The translations under genes were made by a program, and so were the position numbers. From the NCBI RefSeq assembly GCF_006517175.1, contig NZ_CP041186.1:372001-436000 (forward strand): a stretch of DNA of 64,000 bases. The letters run 5' to 3'. This DNA comes from Persicimonas caeni. GTDB taxonomy: Bacteria > Myxococcota_A > Bradymonadia > Bradymonadales > Bradymonadaceae. A model generated the notes under the pieces. It saw only the letters and a program-made list of their open reading frames with translations. It was not told where the DNA came from and did not search any database. Below, one piece after another: positions 1-8,492 of the stretch (within the stretch, counting starts at the first letter, position 1; each line of letters opens with the position of its first letter).

Positions 1-558
1 GTAGACGAGTTCGGCACGACGTCGAGTATTCTGAGCTCGGCGGGGATCTCGCGCGTCGGCACCGAGATGATCGAGCAGGCGTTCGCGCCGATCGAGCAGC
101 CGATGCGCCTCGTCGGCGTCACCGTCGAGAAACGCCTCCTCTTCGGCGAGGAGAAGCGGCTCGAGCGCCTCTTCGTATTTGCCGGCTCGCTCGAGGTGGT
201 CGGCTCGCCGCCGGGCCACCCCGGCGTGCCGGGCCGAATAACGTTCGAAGAGCATTTGCGCGCAGGCGGCGTGGTGCGCCTCCCAGCGGCCCTGCCGACG
301 GGCGATCTGCTCGAGATCGTCGAGCAGTTCGTCGTCGAGAACCAGGCATTCGCCGTCACGACGCAGCAATTGACCCTCAGTGAACCTTGTCGTCCACGTC
401 TCCGACCACGGCACGCCGGCCACCTCACAGACGGCGCGCCACTCCGAGATCTCGACCGGAGATCCCAGAGCGGCGGCCACCTCGAGGCCGAGCTGCATCT
501 GCTGCGTACTCTGTTCGTCGGCGTCTATCGTCGCTGCAAGTCGGGAAATGAAGTTCAT
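1..558 (-). CDS. Partial protein of unknown function, runs off left edge
   Basis: An open frame on the minus strand begins at ATG 558 and reads without a stop to base 1, so the C-terminus is missing. The roughly 186 visible residues are acidic and helical. A segment near LEVAAALGSPVEISEW could be a small helical or winged-helix fold, and it is followed by Arg/Glu-rich helices (HLERAGKYEEALEPLLLAEE) that look TPR-like. This resembles the helical parts of regulatory ATPases, but no family is assigned. The start lies 15 bases after the stop of the DUF2059 lipoprotein gene and in the same frame, so the two are probably co-transcribed. An in-frame stop just upstream rules out a longer start. Confidence 0.6.
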   Translation of the reverse strand, partial: MNFISRLAATIDADEQSTQQMQLGLEVAAALGSPVEISEWRAVCEVAGVPWSETWTTRFTEGQLLRRDGECLVLDDELLDDLEQIARRQGRWEAHHAACAQMLFERYSARHAGVARRRADHLERAGKYEEALEPLLLAEEEAFLDGDADEAHRLLDRRERLLDHLGADARDPRRAQNTRRRAELVY

Positions 559-573
559 CGGGCTCCGTGGACG

Positions 574-1224
574 TTACTTGTAGCCCTTTTCCTGCAGGCG
601 CTTCTGGACCTTTTGGGCGATCTCGCGGCCCCACTTCTGGCCGGCCATCTGCGACTCGCGCGTGATGATGGGGAGCTTTTTGACGTAGCTCTTGCCCGCG
701 GGCGACTCGAAGAACTTGATGAGGGCCTTGATTTCGTCGTGGGTCAGGTGCTTGTCGTAGATCGGCACGATGATCTCGACGAGGCCGTCTTTGTTGATGT
801 CCTTTCGGAACTCGTCCCAGAACTCCGAAGGCACGTTCGGCGCCGACATCTTGAACTGGGCGATCATTTGGTCGACGACCTGCAGGCCGAGCTCGGCCGA
901 GCCGGTGATTTCGAGGAGCTTGCGAATGTCCTTGCGTTTGGCCGACTCACCTTTGCCGCCCGACTCGCCCGACTCTGCGGCCTCGGCCGCTTCAGCAGAT
1001 TCTGCCTCCGAGTCAGCCTTCTCGCCCTCTTCGTCGGCCGAAGCTTCTTCCTCTTGTGCTTTTTCCCCTTCAGCCGACGCCTCCTCTTCGACCGCGGGAC
1101 TCGACTCGGCCGTCGCCTCACCGCCCGATTCGCTCTTCGACGAATCGCACGCCACACCTGCCAGGCTCAGCGCCAAAACCATTAACGTGACAACCACTTT
1201 TGACTTACACAGCAAAGCACTCAT
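574..1224 (-). CDS. DUF2059 domain lipoprotein
   Basis: The protein has 216 residues with ATG at 1224, chosen because a signal sequence follows immediately (SKVVVTLMVLALSLAGVAC). The upstream GGGAGTGAG gives a ribosome site. The Cys after LAGVA is a plausible lipidation site. Residues about 25-95 form an Ala/Glu/Ser-rich acidic linker. The C-terminal 110 residues (LLEITGSAELGLQVVDQM, then FFESPAGKSYVKKLP) match the DUF2059 pattern of a helical periplasmic domain of unknown role. A surface lipoprotein displayed on a flexible acidic spacer is inferred. It leads a probable two-gene operon with the partial gene to its left. Confidence 0.85.
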   Translation of the reverse strand: MSALLCKSKVVVTLMVLALSLAGVACDSSKSESGGEATAESSPAVEEEASAEGEKAQEEEASADEEGEKADSEAESAEAAEAAESGESGGKGESAKRKDIRKLLEITGSAELGLQVVDQMIAQFKMSAPNVPSEFWDEFRKDINKDGLVEIIVPIYDKHLTHDEIKALIKFFESPAGKSYVKKLPIITRESQMAGQKWGREIAQKVQKRLQEKGYK

Positions 1225-1536
1225 TTCGCTCTCACTCCCACGGGGCAAAAGTACAGACGCCAGTTTTTCGTGTTTGGGTCTTTCGGTTTCGGGCACTTTA
1301 AAGGGATCGGCTGTAATTGTCGAAGGTCAGTGACATTTTCGTCACATGAAGTGCGCGCCCCCTTTGGATTTTTGGGGAGGTTTGGCTATGCTGTGGCGCA
1401 CGCAGCCAAAAGTATTCGACTGCCGTCGTGATCGAGGTGGTCCTCTGGTATCTGAGAGGACGACTCTATCCACCACCGCAGCCTGCGACATATCTGTAGA
1501 GCCCCCCATCTTCTTTTGCCACGGTAAGGACAAAGT
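1225..1536. promoter_or_regulatory. Divergent intergenic region with two inverted repeats
   Basis: This 312-bp gap separates two divergent genes and should hold both promoters. Two symmetric features are visible. GTGAC-N6-GTCAC lies at 1330-1345 and could be a regulator site. A perfect 7-bp stem GTCCTCT/AGAGGAC with an 8-nt loop lies at 1440-1461, in the likely leader of the rightward gene. A ribosome site TAAGGA is at 1525-1530. No convincing -35/-10 pair is called. Confidence 0.4.
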
Positions 1537-2466
1537 ATGAGCAACGACTGGTCAGACGAGCCCGGGTCCAACGACGGATTCGGCCACGAACAATCCCCCT
1601 GGGAGAGCCCCAACACCACCGACCCCGGCGAGCCGAGCGCGAGCTGGGAGACCGATCCGAACAACTACGACCCGGTGCCGATGGGCCCGGCAAGCATCAC
1701 CGACGTGTTCAACAACCTGGGCACGGTGATGAGCCGCTCGCTCAACTCGGGCGTCGTCGGCGCCTTCGCCGCCCTGATGATCGGTCAATTCGTCATCTCC
1801 ATTGGCGGCATGATCGCCGTCTTTGCGACGACGGTGGGAATCGGGGCCTTGACGGGCGGCGACTCCGACTTGGCCGCCGCCAGCATGGGCACCGGAATGT
1901 TCGTCGGCTTTGGCGCCATCGCGCTGTTCTCCATGGCCGTCCAACTGGTCCTGGTGGGGCTCTTCAACCCCATGCGCACGGCCCTGTTCGAAGGCCCGCA
2001 GCCGCATCACGGCTTCGGCTGGTCGCTGAGCAAAGCGACCGAGAATATCGGGGCCATCTTCGTGGCCGGCGCCGCCTACGTGCTTCTCGCGCTGCCGGCG
2101 GTCGGCCTGGCGGCGCTTATCGACCCGCTGGCCGCCTTGCTCTGGGTGCCGGTCGTCCTGGTCGCCCTCTTCTTGCTGATGCCCACGATGTACTACGCGG
2201 CCACCGGCCACGGCGTCGTCGGCTCGTTCACCAAGGCGTTCTCGACGGTCACGAGCAACCTGGTGCTCTTCATCCTCTTCTTCGTCACCGTCTTCGTGGC
2301 CTCGTTGGTGCTCGGTTGCGTCAACGCCATCCTCAACTTCATCCCGATTCTGGGTTGGCTCGCCAGCATGGCCATCGGCATCTTCTCCAACTACCTCGGC
2401 TGGGCCTTCTACGTGTCGACGCTGAGCACCGTCGAGTCGCACGAATTGGGTCGCCCGATGCAGTGA
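1537..2466 (+). CDS. Multi-pass membrane protein of unknown function
   Basis: The protein has 309 residues. It starts at ATG 1537 with TAAGGA six bases upstream. The first 55 residues are polar and rich in Asp, Ser, Gly, Asn and Trp, suggesting a disordered cytoplasmic tail. The rest has about six hydrophobic segments, for example GVVGAFAALMIGQFVISIGG, FVAGAAYVLLALPAVGLAAL and NLVLFILFFVTVFVASLVLG. The arrangement resembles small integral membrane proteins of the DUF975/glycerophosphodiester-phosphodiesterase membrane-domain type, but no motif fixes a family. The gene stands alone and is followed by a terminator. Confidence 0.8.
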   Translation: MSNDWSDEPGSNDGFGHEQSPWESPNTTDPGEPSASWETDPNNYDPVPMGPASITDVFNNLGTVMSRSLNSGVVGAFAALMIGQFVISIGGMIAVFATTVGIGALTGGDSDLAAASMGTGMFVGFGAIALFSMAVQLVLVGLFNPMRTALFEGPQPHHGFGWSLSKATENIGAIFVAGAAYVLLALPAVGLAALIDPLAALLWVPVVLVALFLLMPTMYYAATGHGVVGSFTKAFSTVTSNLVLFILFFVTVFVASLVLGCVNAILNFIPILGWLASMAIGIFSNYLGWAFYVSTLSTVESHELGRPMQ

Positions 2467-2500
2467 CACTCGCGCAGTCGCATCCCCGTCGAACCGATTC

Positions 2501-2540
2501 GCCGGCCCCGCCATTTGTGGGGTCGGCGAAATTTTTATTT
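2501..2540 (+). terminator. Rho-independent terminator
   Basis: A 9-bp stem GCCGGCCCC/GGGGTCGGC with one G-T pair is followed by GAAATTTTTATTT, 35 bases after the stop of the upstream membrane protein gene. Confidence 0.7.
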
Positions 2541-2632
2541 GCAACCATGCTTTACGCTTCAAACGCGAGCTACTACGGGTAGCTCACTCATAACTCTAAC
2601 AAGTCCACTCTTTCGCAGTGCGAGTCCGAACG

Positions 2633-4477
2633 ATGTCCGAGCAAAAGAGAGTCAACGTCGTCCCCATCGAGCCGCCGCCTGAAGATCAGCGCGCGGCACG
2701 TCCCCTGCGCTTTGCCGACGAAAGCGAAAAGAAGACGCGCTACCACATGCCCCGCGCGCTCGAATCGAGCTCACCAGTGGGTTATCGCGAGCGGGTCTGC
2801 TTTAGCCAAGAAGAGGCCGACCAGGTCGTCGAGCTGTTGTCGCTGGCGCGGCCGACCCAGTTTATCGAGCCCGAAGCACCGGTGACCGACGGGGAGATGT
2901 TCGAAGAGACCGCCCTCGGCGTGGTCACCTCCCGCCAGTCGACGAACTACCGCGGCCACAAGCAGATCACGCTCGGCCCGGAGGATTCGCGCAAGATGAA
3001 CGTCTTGCTACACCGGCTCCGCGGCTGCGAGGCTGCCCCACTCGACGGCGCCGAGTACACCCACGTGGTGTTGTCGCGCCCGTATCGCACCGCGTTCACG
3101 CTGTTGTTGACCTTTGTGGGCCACCTGCCGTTCATCAGCCCGCTGACGGTGCTCAAACGCGCGCTCGACAAGCGCTTCAAGCATATCGACGACATCCCGA
3201 CCATCGGCTACCTGCAGCAGTTGCATATCGGCATCTTGGCCGACGCCATGGAGCGCGCCGCGCCCATCGCCTCGGCGGGCAAGCGCAAGGCGCAGGTCTT
3301 CTCGGCCCCTTTCGCCGGTGACAACGCCGGGCAAAACACGCGGGTCATCCGCCAGATTGAAAAACTGGCCGGGCTGACGATGGCCGACCGCGCCAAAGGG
3401 TGGCGCGTGGCGCTTGTGGGCCAGGTGGGAACGGTGCCCGACGAGGAGCGCCCGTCCATCGCTCCCGACCTGTACCGCAAAATCGGCGCCAACATGCTCG
3501 CGTTTCGAAGCGAGCGCATCCAACCCGGCGTCAACGCCGAGGAGAGCGCACCCGAGGCGTATCAACAGCGCCAGGAGATGGACGTCCCCGACGAATTGAC
3601 CGTCATGGCCGGCCGCGCCGCCTACAACGCGTTCGTGCACTGGACCGACTGCGACCGCGAGCACAGCAAGGACTTGCTCCTGTTGGAGCGCATTGACGTG
3701 CTCACGCCCAACGGCAAGCGGCGACTGCGCGAGGTGCGCGACGCGCTGGGACAGGTCACCGAGGAGGTCATCGACGGCATCCCCACCTGGGCCGATTTGC
3801 TGACCGGCAAAGCGCTGAGCCGAAACGCCGCGCGCGGCCGCAAGGCCTTCGCCCTGGCCGGCCAGCGCATCTACGTGGGCGGACTCGACCGCAGCGAAGT
3901 CGCCGCGGCCGGCCTCGACTGGAACGTCGCCGTGCGCGCCACCGGCGCCGCCGCGGCTCGAAGCGCGCTCGTCGCCGAGCTCATGGGCTGCATCGACATC
4001 CCCGAGGGCTGCGACCTGCTCGCCGGCATCTGCTTGATGGCCGGGCCGGTCAACCAGAACGATATCGGCAAGGAGTTCTTCGGCCACGACGACCTGTTGT
4101 GCGGAGAGTTTCCCGACCGCGACCCCACTTCGCTTCTGGTGTGGACGCTCAAGGCCAAAACGGTCGCCGACCCCATCGGCAACGAGGAGCAACTGTTGAA
4201 CGCCAATCGCAAGGGCGCGCTGGTCGACCTGCGTCCGGGCCCGCACGAAGTCGTCGCCATCAAACGCGGCGACCGCCTCGTGCCGTTTCGCAAGCGAGGT
4301 GACCAAGCCGGAGGTGACCCATCCGGAGGTGACCAATTCGGAGGCAATAAGATCAGCCGCGAGCGCGCCTTCCACGATGTCGACAATTTCGTGGCCAGCG
4401 ACGACGGCCAGCCCATCGAGGGCAACCGCGGCGAGCCCTGGCCCAGCGAGTGGGCCTCGCAGCCGGTTTTCGAATAG
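2633..4477 (+). CDS. Conserved-looking large protein of unknown function
   Basis: The protein has about 614 residues. ATG 2633 is preferred to the GTG at 2618 because only it has a purine-rich stretch (GCGAG) upstream. It has no signal peptide or membrane segment and is probably cytoplasmic. Its codon usage and steady amino acid mix are those of a real gene. I recognise no family. The C-terminal part contains RGDQAGGDPSGGDQFGGN, encoded by three 15-bp direct repeats at 4296-4340, which looks like a small microsatellite-style expansion in a linker. It is flanked by a terminator upstream and by the cold shock gene leader downstream. Confidence 0.75.
   Translation: MSEQKRVNVVPIEPPPEDQRAARPLRFADESEKKTRYHMPRALESSSPVGYRERVCFSQEEADQVVELLSLARPTQFIEPEAPVTDGEMFEETALGVVTSRQSTNYRGHKQITLGPEDSRKMNVLLHRLRGCEAAPLDGAEYTHVVLSRPYRTAFTLLLTFVGHLPFISPLTVLKRALDKRFKHIDDIPTIGYLQQLHIGILADAMERAAPIASAGKRKAQVFSAPFAGDNAGQNTRVIRQIEKLAGLTMADRAKGWRVALVGQVGTVPDEERPSIAPDLYRKIGANMLAFRSERIQPGVNAEESAPEAYQQRQEMDVPDELTVMAGRAAYNAFVHWTDCDREHSKDLLLLERIDVLTPNGKRRLREVRDALGQVTEEVIDGIPTWADLLTGKALSRNAARGRKAFALAGQRIYVGGLDRSEVAAAGLDWNVAVRATGAAAARSALVAELMGCIDIPEGCDLLAGICLMAGPVNQNDIGKEFFGHDDLLCGEFPDRDPTSLLVWTLKAKTVADPIGNEEQLLNANRKGALVDLRPGPHEVVAIKRGDRLVPFRKRGDQAGGDPSGGDQFGGNKISRERAFHDVDNFVASDDGQPIEGNRGEPWPSEWASQPVFE
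4296..4344 (+). repeat. Three in-frame 15-bp tandem repeats
   Basis: Units GAGGTGACCAAGCCG, GAGGTGACCCATCCG and GAGGTGACCAATTCG, plus a truncated GAGG, encode a GGDxx pentapeptide repeat within the preceding gene. Confidence 0.85.
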
Positions 4478-4709
4478 ATGGCCCCTTAGACCGGCCGGGC
4501 CGGCGAGTCTGTTCGACCGAAAATGTCACACGAATGGCACGCTGGGCGGGTCCCGGCGGCGCGGACCTCATTTGACCTCGTCAATATCGACTGGTAAAAA
4601 GAGGGCGCTCACGGAAAATCCAAGAGCACTTTGTATGGCCAAGCCAAAGTGCTGAGTTGCATGGGGTGAGGCCAATTATTTGATTGCAGGATGAGAACAA
4701 GAGGACAGA

Positions 4710-4922
4710 ATGTCGAACAAGATTCAAGGTCGAGTGAAGTGGTTCAACGAGGACAAAGGTTACGGCTTCATCGAGCGTGACGACGGCGGTGAAGACGTCT
4801 TTCTTCACTACAGCGCCCTGAACCAGAGCGGATTCAAAACGATCGCCGAAGATGCGGCAGTCGAGTTCGAAGTCGAGCAAGGCCCCAAAGGCCCGAAAGC
4901 CGCCAACGTGATTCAGCTATGA
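4710..4922 (+). CDS. Cold shock domain protein (CspA family)
   Basis: This 70-residue single cold shock domain protein binds single-stranded RNA/DNA and usually melts RNA secondary structure. Both nucleic-acid-binding motifs are visible: KGYGFIER (RNP1) and DVFLHYSAL (RNP2, with Leu instead of the common Val). The N-terminal [15 protein letters not shown] is diagnostic. The length equals the family norm. A purine-rich GAGGACAG precedes the ATG. The 232-bp leader behind the previous gene is long, as is usual for cold shock genes, though I could not identify a thermosensor structure in it. A hairpin and a strong terminator follow. Confidence 0.96.
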   Translation: MSNKIQGRVKWFNEDKGYGFIERDDGGEDVFLHYSALNQSGFKTIAEDAAVEFEVEQGPKGPKAANVIQL

Positions 4923-4956
4923 GCGGATTTCGGCGTTCGACGCCATAGATAGATTC

Positions 4957-5015
4957 GCGCCCCTCGTGGGCGCGTCTCGAAAGAAAGCCCCGGCCCCTGC
5001 GGTCGGGGCTTTTTT
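4957..5015 (+). terminator. Terminator after cold shock gene
   Basis: A small GCGCCC/GGGCGC hairpin (4957-4973) precedes a strong intrinsic terminator with stem AAAGCCCCG/CGGGGCTTT and a run of T at 5010-5015. Confidence 0.88.
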
Positions 5016-5109
5016 GTGCGTGCATTTTGTGAGCGATTGTGAGGTGCTTGCCTCCGGCTTTGACCTAGTGTTACGGGCGCGTCGGGTCGTCTTTTCGCAA
5101 GGAGTGCAC

Positions 5110-5751
5110 GTGGACTGGCTGATTACCCTGTTCGACTATTTCGGCATCGTCATCTTCGCCATCAGTGGTGCCCTGGTCGGTGGCCGCAGGCGCATGGACC
5201 CGGTGGGCTTCGCCCTGGTGGGCACGGTCACCGGCGTGGGCGGCGGCACGCTGCGCGACCTTGTGCTGGGCGTGCGCCCGGTATTCTGGGTCGAGGACCC
5301 CAGCTATATCATCGTGTGCGTGGTCGCCTCGGTGGCGACCTATTTTGCGACCAGTCACATCTCCTCGTTGCGCCGCGCGCTGGTGTGGGCCGACGCCGTC
5401 GGCCTGGCCACCTTCGCCGTGCTCGGCACCCAGGCCGCCCTCGCCCAGCAGGTCTCACCGGTCATCGCCGTGGCGATGGGCGTGATGACCGCCACCTTCG
5501 GCGGCATCGTGCGCGACGTGCTGTGCGACGACGTCCCGCTGATCCTGCGCCGCGAGATCTACGCCACCGCCGCCCTGGTGGGCGCGGTGGTCTACGTCGG
5601 CCTCGACTGGACGGGCCTCGACCAGACGCTCGTCATGGCCGCCGGCTTCGCCGCCGCGCTGTCGGTGCGCGCGTTCGGCATCGTCTTCGGCGTGCACGGA
5701 AGCGACGCGGGCACCGGCGCCGGTACCGGTGAACTGGCAGCCGCCGAATAG
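5110..5751 (+). CDS. TRIC/UPF0126 family membrane channel or transporter
   Basis: The protein has 213 residues. The start is GTG 5110 with AAGGAG five bases upstream; the longer frame begins inside the previous terminator and is rejected. It has seven hydrophobic segments and two copies of the UPF0126 motif: GTVTGVGGGTLRDLVLG in the first half and MTATFGGIVRDVLCDDVP in the second. Bacterial members are homotrimeric cation channels of the TRIC type, and some (YicG) act in glycine uptake. The substrate here is unknown. The C-terminal tail is short and Gly/Ala-rich. Confidence 0.9.
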   Translation: MDWLITLFDYFGIVIFAISGALVGGRRRMDPVGFALVGTVTGVGGGTLRDLVLGVRPVFWVEDPSYIIVCVVASVATYFATSHISSLRRALVWADAVGLATFAVLGTQAALAQQVSPVIAVAMGVMTATFGGIVRDVLCDDVPLILRREIYATAALVGAVVYVGLDWTGLDQTLVMAAGFAAALSVRAFGIVFGVHGSDAGTGAGTGELAAAE

Positions 5752-5811
5752 CGCGTCGCCAGACAGGTCGCCCGAGGAATACTCGCCGCAGCGCACACCA
5801 TTCTAACCACC

Positions 5812-7068
5812 ATGCTCCGAACCAAGCTCCAGATCGGCCTGGCCGCCCTCCTCACCTTCGTCATCTTTTTGGGGAACTACCGGCTGCGCGCCGTCGACGT
5901 CGAGGCCTATCGCCCGGGCCACACAGGCCCCGACGTGCTCGCCCAGCTCGACGCGCTCGACGACGCCCTCGACGAGGGCGCCGCCGAGTCGATGCAGGAG
6001 ATTTTTCCGGAGGGCTACGTCTTCACCTGGGCGCTCTACGGGCTCGCCTGGGTGCAAGTCGGCATGAACGAGCCGCCGCACAGCGAACTGCGCGCGCGGG
6101 CCGTCGCCGAGGCGCGACGAGCCGTCGACGCCATCGACTCGGGGCAGGGAAAGGCCCCGTTCGTCGACCATACGCTGCTTCGATGGGGCGCCTTCTACAA
6201 CGGTTGGCTCGCCCGGCTTCGCGGCGGGGTGCTCGTGATCGACGAGCCGGCCTCCGCAGGCGAGGTCGAGGAGTTCGAGCGACGATGCGACCTCATCGCC
6301 GACGCACTGCGCGCGAGCGACACGCCCTTTCTCGAGTCCTACCGCGGCGGGACTTGGCCGGCCGACACGGTCGTCGCCGTGTCGGCGCTTCGCCTGCACG
6401 ACCACCTCTTCGAGCCCCGCTACACCGACGTGATCGACGCGTGGCTTGCCAAAGCCGACACGCGCATGGACTCGAAGACCGGCCTCATCGCCCACCGAAG
6501 CCACCCCGACACCGGTGAGCCGACGGTCTACGCCCGAGGCAGCAGCCAAGCGCTCATGCTTCGCTTCCTCATCGACATCGACCCCGAGCTCGCCCGAGAG
6601 CATTACGCCGTGTTTCGCCAGAGGTTCGCCGACGTCCGCGCCGGCATGGTGCCCGGCGTACGCGAGTACCGAAAGGGCCGCGACGGCCCCGCAGACGTCG
6701 ACTCGGGCCCGATCTTGCTGGGCTACTCCGGCCCGGCCACGGTCGTCGGCATGGGCACCGCGCTCAGCTTCGGCGACCGCGCGCTCGCCGAGCCGCTCCT
6801 GCGCGGCCTCGAACTCGTCGGCACTCCGCACACTTGGGACGGTAAGAAGCGCTACACCTTCGGGCTGCTGCCCGTCGGCGAGGCCTTCGTGGTCTGGTCG
6901 AAGACCGCGCAGCCGTGGGTCTCCCAGGTCCCGCAGGACATGGAATTCGAGCCGCTCATGAGCGACGGATGGCTGTGGCGCTGGCACCTGATCTCGCTCG
7001 CCCTGGTGCTCCTCATCTGGCTCGGGGTGTACTTTTTGTGGCGTGGTCGGAAGCTCGACACGCCTTAG
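5812..7068 (+). CDS. Membrane-anchored alpha/alpha-barrel-like protein
   Basis: The protein has 418 residues. It has an N-terminal hydrophobic segment (IGLAALLTFVIFLGNYRL) and a C-terminal one (LISLALVLLIWLGVYFLWRG), so it is probably anchored at both ends with a large extracytoplasmic domain. The middle has repeated helix pairs with aromatic and acidic residues (WALYGLAWVQVGM, LRWGAFYNGWLARLR, VDSGPILLGYSGPATVVGMG), typical of six-hairpin glycosidase or linalool-dehydratase-like toroids. No catalytic assignment is possible. The gene is monocistronic and convergent with the LOG-like gene; a large palindrome lies between them. Confidence 0.75.
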   Translation: MLRTKLQIGLAALLTFVIFLGNYRLRAVDVEAYRPGHTGPDVLAQLDALDDALDEGAAESMQEIFPEGYVFTWALYGLAWVQVGMNEPPHSELRARAVAEARRAVDAIDSGQGKAPFVDHTLLRWGAFYNGWLARLRGGVLVIDEPASAGEVEEFERRCDLIADALRASDTPFLESYRGGTWPADTVVAVSALRLHDHLFEPRYTDVIDAWLAKADTRMDSKTGLIAHRSHPDTGEPTVYARGSSQALMLRFLIDIDPELAREHYAVFRQRFADVRAGMVPGVREYRKGRDGPADVDSGPILLGYSGPATVVGMGTALSFGDRALAEPLLRGLELVGTPHTWDGKKRYTFGLLPVGEAFVVWSKTAQPWVSQVPQDMEFEPLMSDGWLWRWHLISLALVLLIWLGVYFLWRGRKLDTP

Positions 7069-7078
7069 GGCCTGTATG

Positions 7079-7219
7079 AAAATATATGCCCGAGCGAGGG
7101 CGAGCTGATTTTGAGGCCATTTTTGTCCGTAAAACGTAGGCTTAGCAGCGCTAAGTCGAGGCTTTACGGGCAAAAATGGACCAAAACTCAGCCGTCATTC
7201 GCGACCAAATTAATTTTCG
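7079..7219. repeat. Large imperfect palindrome (~140 bp)
   Basis: The core 7117-7179 pairs CCATTTTTGTCCGTAAAAC with GCTTTACGGGCAAAAATGG around CTTAGC-AGC-GCTAAG. Weaker pairing continues outward to GAAAAT/ATTTTC. It lies between two convergent genes and may be a REP/MITE-like element that also stops transcription from both sides. Confidence 0.7.
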
Positions 7220-7222
7220 TAC

Positions 7223-7747
7223 CTAGAACCACTCCTGCAACAACGCCATCGCCTCGTCGACCGAGTCGACGCCAAAGACTCGGTCTTCCTCGCCGGGAAA
7301 CCGCTCGCGCCGGTCGACCTTGCGGTCGGCCATCTCACCGCTCCACCCGTCGGTGCGAAAGGCGATGATGCGCCGGTCGTAGATCCAGGCAAACGCGATC
7401 TCACACAGCGTGCCCGCCCCGCCGCCGATGGCGATGACCGCGTCCGATTGGGCGACGAGCGCGTTGCGCATATGCCCGAGCGGCGTGGGGATGACCACGT
7501 CGACAAACTCGTTGGCCACCGCGGCGTCGGTCGTCGGCAAGATGCCGACCATGTCGCCCGCCTCGTACGCCGCGCTACTGCGCGCGCCGCGCCCGGCGGC
7601 CTCCATGATGCCGCCCTTGCCGCCGCACACGATGCGATAGCCGGCGTCGACGAGCGCGCGGCCCAGGTCTTCGGCGAGCTTTGCCTTCGGAGAGTCGACG
7701 GGCAACGTGCCGTCGCCGATGATGGAGACTGTCGGTTTACGGGTCAT
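7223..7747 (-). CDS. LOG/TIGR00725-like Rossmann protein
   Basis: The protein has 174 residues with ATG 7747 and GGGAG upstream. The fold markers are VSIIGDG at the N-terminus, GGKGGIMEAAGRGA near residue 45 and IAIGGGAGTLCEIAFAW near residue 105. These match the SLOG superfamily and specifically the TIGR00725 branch, related to the cytokinin-activating LOG phosphoribohydrolases. The LOG signature (PGGxGTxxE) is modified here to GGGAGTLCE, so nucleotide binding is expected but the reaction is uncertain. It lies downstream of the N-terminal glutamine amidase on the same strand, with a MITE inserted between them just upstream of its ribosome site. Confidence 0.85.
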   Translation of the reverse strand: MTRKPTVSIIGDGTLPVDSPKAKLAEDLGRALVDAGYRIVCGGKGGIMEAAGRGARSSAAYEAGDMVGILPTTDAAVANEFVDVVIPTPLGHMRNALVAQSDAVIAIGGGAGTLCEIAFAWIYDRRIIAFRTDGWSGEMADRKVDRRERFPGEEDRVFGVDSVDEAMALLQEWF

Positions 7748-7762
7748 AATACTCCCAGTTAG

Positions 7763-7927
7763 TACTACCTGTTCACTTTCGTGGCCCACATCTTAGCGAG
7801 GCCGGGGCCACGAGCGCGAGAAGGCATTCTGACAGTGATGCCGGTGCGCATCATGGAAGAATGACGCCGAAGCGATCGTGGCACTGGGCCGCTCCAGAGT
7901 GGGTTCATCGAAAGTGAACAGGTAGTA
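7763..7927. mobile_element. 165-bp MITE with perfect 19-bp inverted ends
   Basis: The ends TACTACCTGTTCACTTTCG (7763-7781) and its exact reverse complement (7909-7927) flank about 127 bp without a gene. A TTAG target duplication is present at 7759-7762 and 7928-7931. Size, perfect ends and target duplication fit a non-autonomous miniature element. It lies between the stop of the Nt-Gln amidase gene and the ribosome site of the LOG-like gene. Confidence 0.88.
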
Positions 7928-7931
7928 TTAG

Positions 7932-8492
7932 TCACTCTTGGCTCCCAAACCGACGCCGCATCGCCGCCGCGTCGAGCACCTCGCCGACAAAGTCGGAGTC
8001 CATGTCGATGAACCGGTCGAGGTTCATCCCCTCGTCGGGCCGAAAGATGGGCGCCCACTCGGGCGGCGGCGCCTGCCAGTGGCCCTGAGCGTCGCGCATA
8101 TGTGAGCGGTCCGACGAGAACGTCTGCAGAAAGACCCCCGCGGGCACTACCCGAAACTGCGGCTGGAACGGCTCGGGCACGGTCGCGCCGAACGGAAAGG
8201 TCGCCTGCCACCAGACGGCGAACGGCACCGGCGCGCCGACGAGCGTGTCGAGGTCCCACACCATCGCCTGCGGGCCGGAGGCGTCGACCAGCACCACGTG
8301 ATAGTCCCAGACCACCGGCGCGCCCTGCTCTCTCGCGGCCCGCTGCGCCCACAACGCGCACGTCCGGCCGGCGTTCGAGATGAACACCACCGAGGCGTCC
8401 CCGTCGGCGAAGCCGCCGTCGGCGCACAGCTGATAGATATTCTCCTCGCAGTAAAACGGTTGGTAGCGCGGGTTGGAGGTCGGCGTCGTCAT
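7932..8492 (-). CDS. Protein N-terminal glutamine amidohydrolase (Nt-Gln amidase)
   Basis: The protein has 186 residues with ATG 8492. It should deamidate N-terminal Gln of proteins to Glu, the first step of a glutamine N-degron branch known from eukaryotes (NTAQ1/Tungus). The three catalytic landmarks are conserved: Cys15 in YCEENIYQLC, His65 in WDYHVVL and Asp82 in WDLD. The length is close to the 200-residue eukaryotic enzyme. It has no signal peptide, so it is cytosolic. It probably shares a transcript with the LOG-like gene. Its targets in this bacterium are unknown. An upstream in-frame extension exists but has no family similarity. Confidence 0.88.
   Translation of the reverse strand: MTTPTSNPRYQPFYCEENIYQLCADGGFADGDASVVFISNAGRTCALWAQRAAREQGAPVVWDYHVVLVDASGPQAMVWDLDTLVGAPVPFAVWWQATFPFGATVPEPFQPQFRVVPAGVFLQTFSSDRSHMRDAQGHWQAPPPEWAPIFRPDEGMNLDRFIDMDSDFVGEVLDAAAMRRRFGSQE

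Noticed and set aside
1552-2562. 336-residue minus-strand frame rich in His, Arg and Gln
   Set aside because: It lies opposite the membrane protein gene. Composition and low complexity match an antisense shadow.
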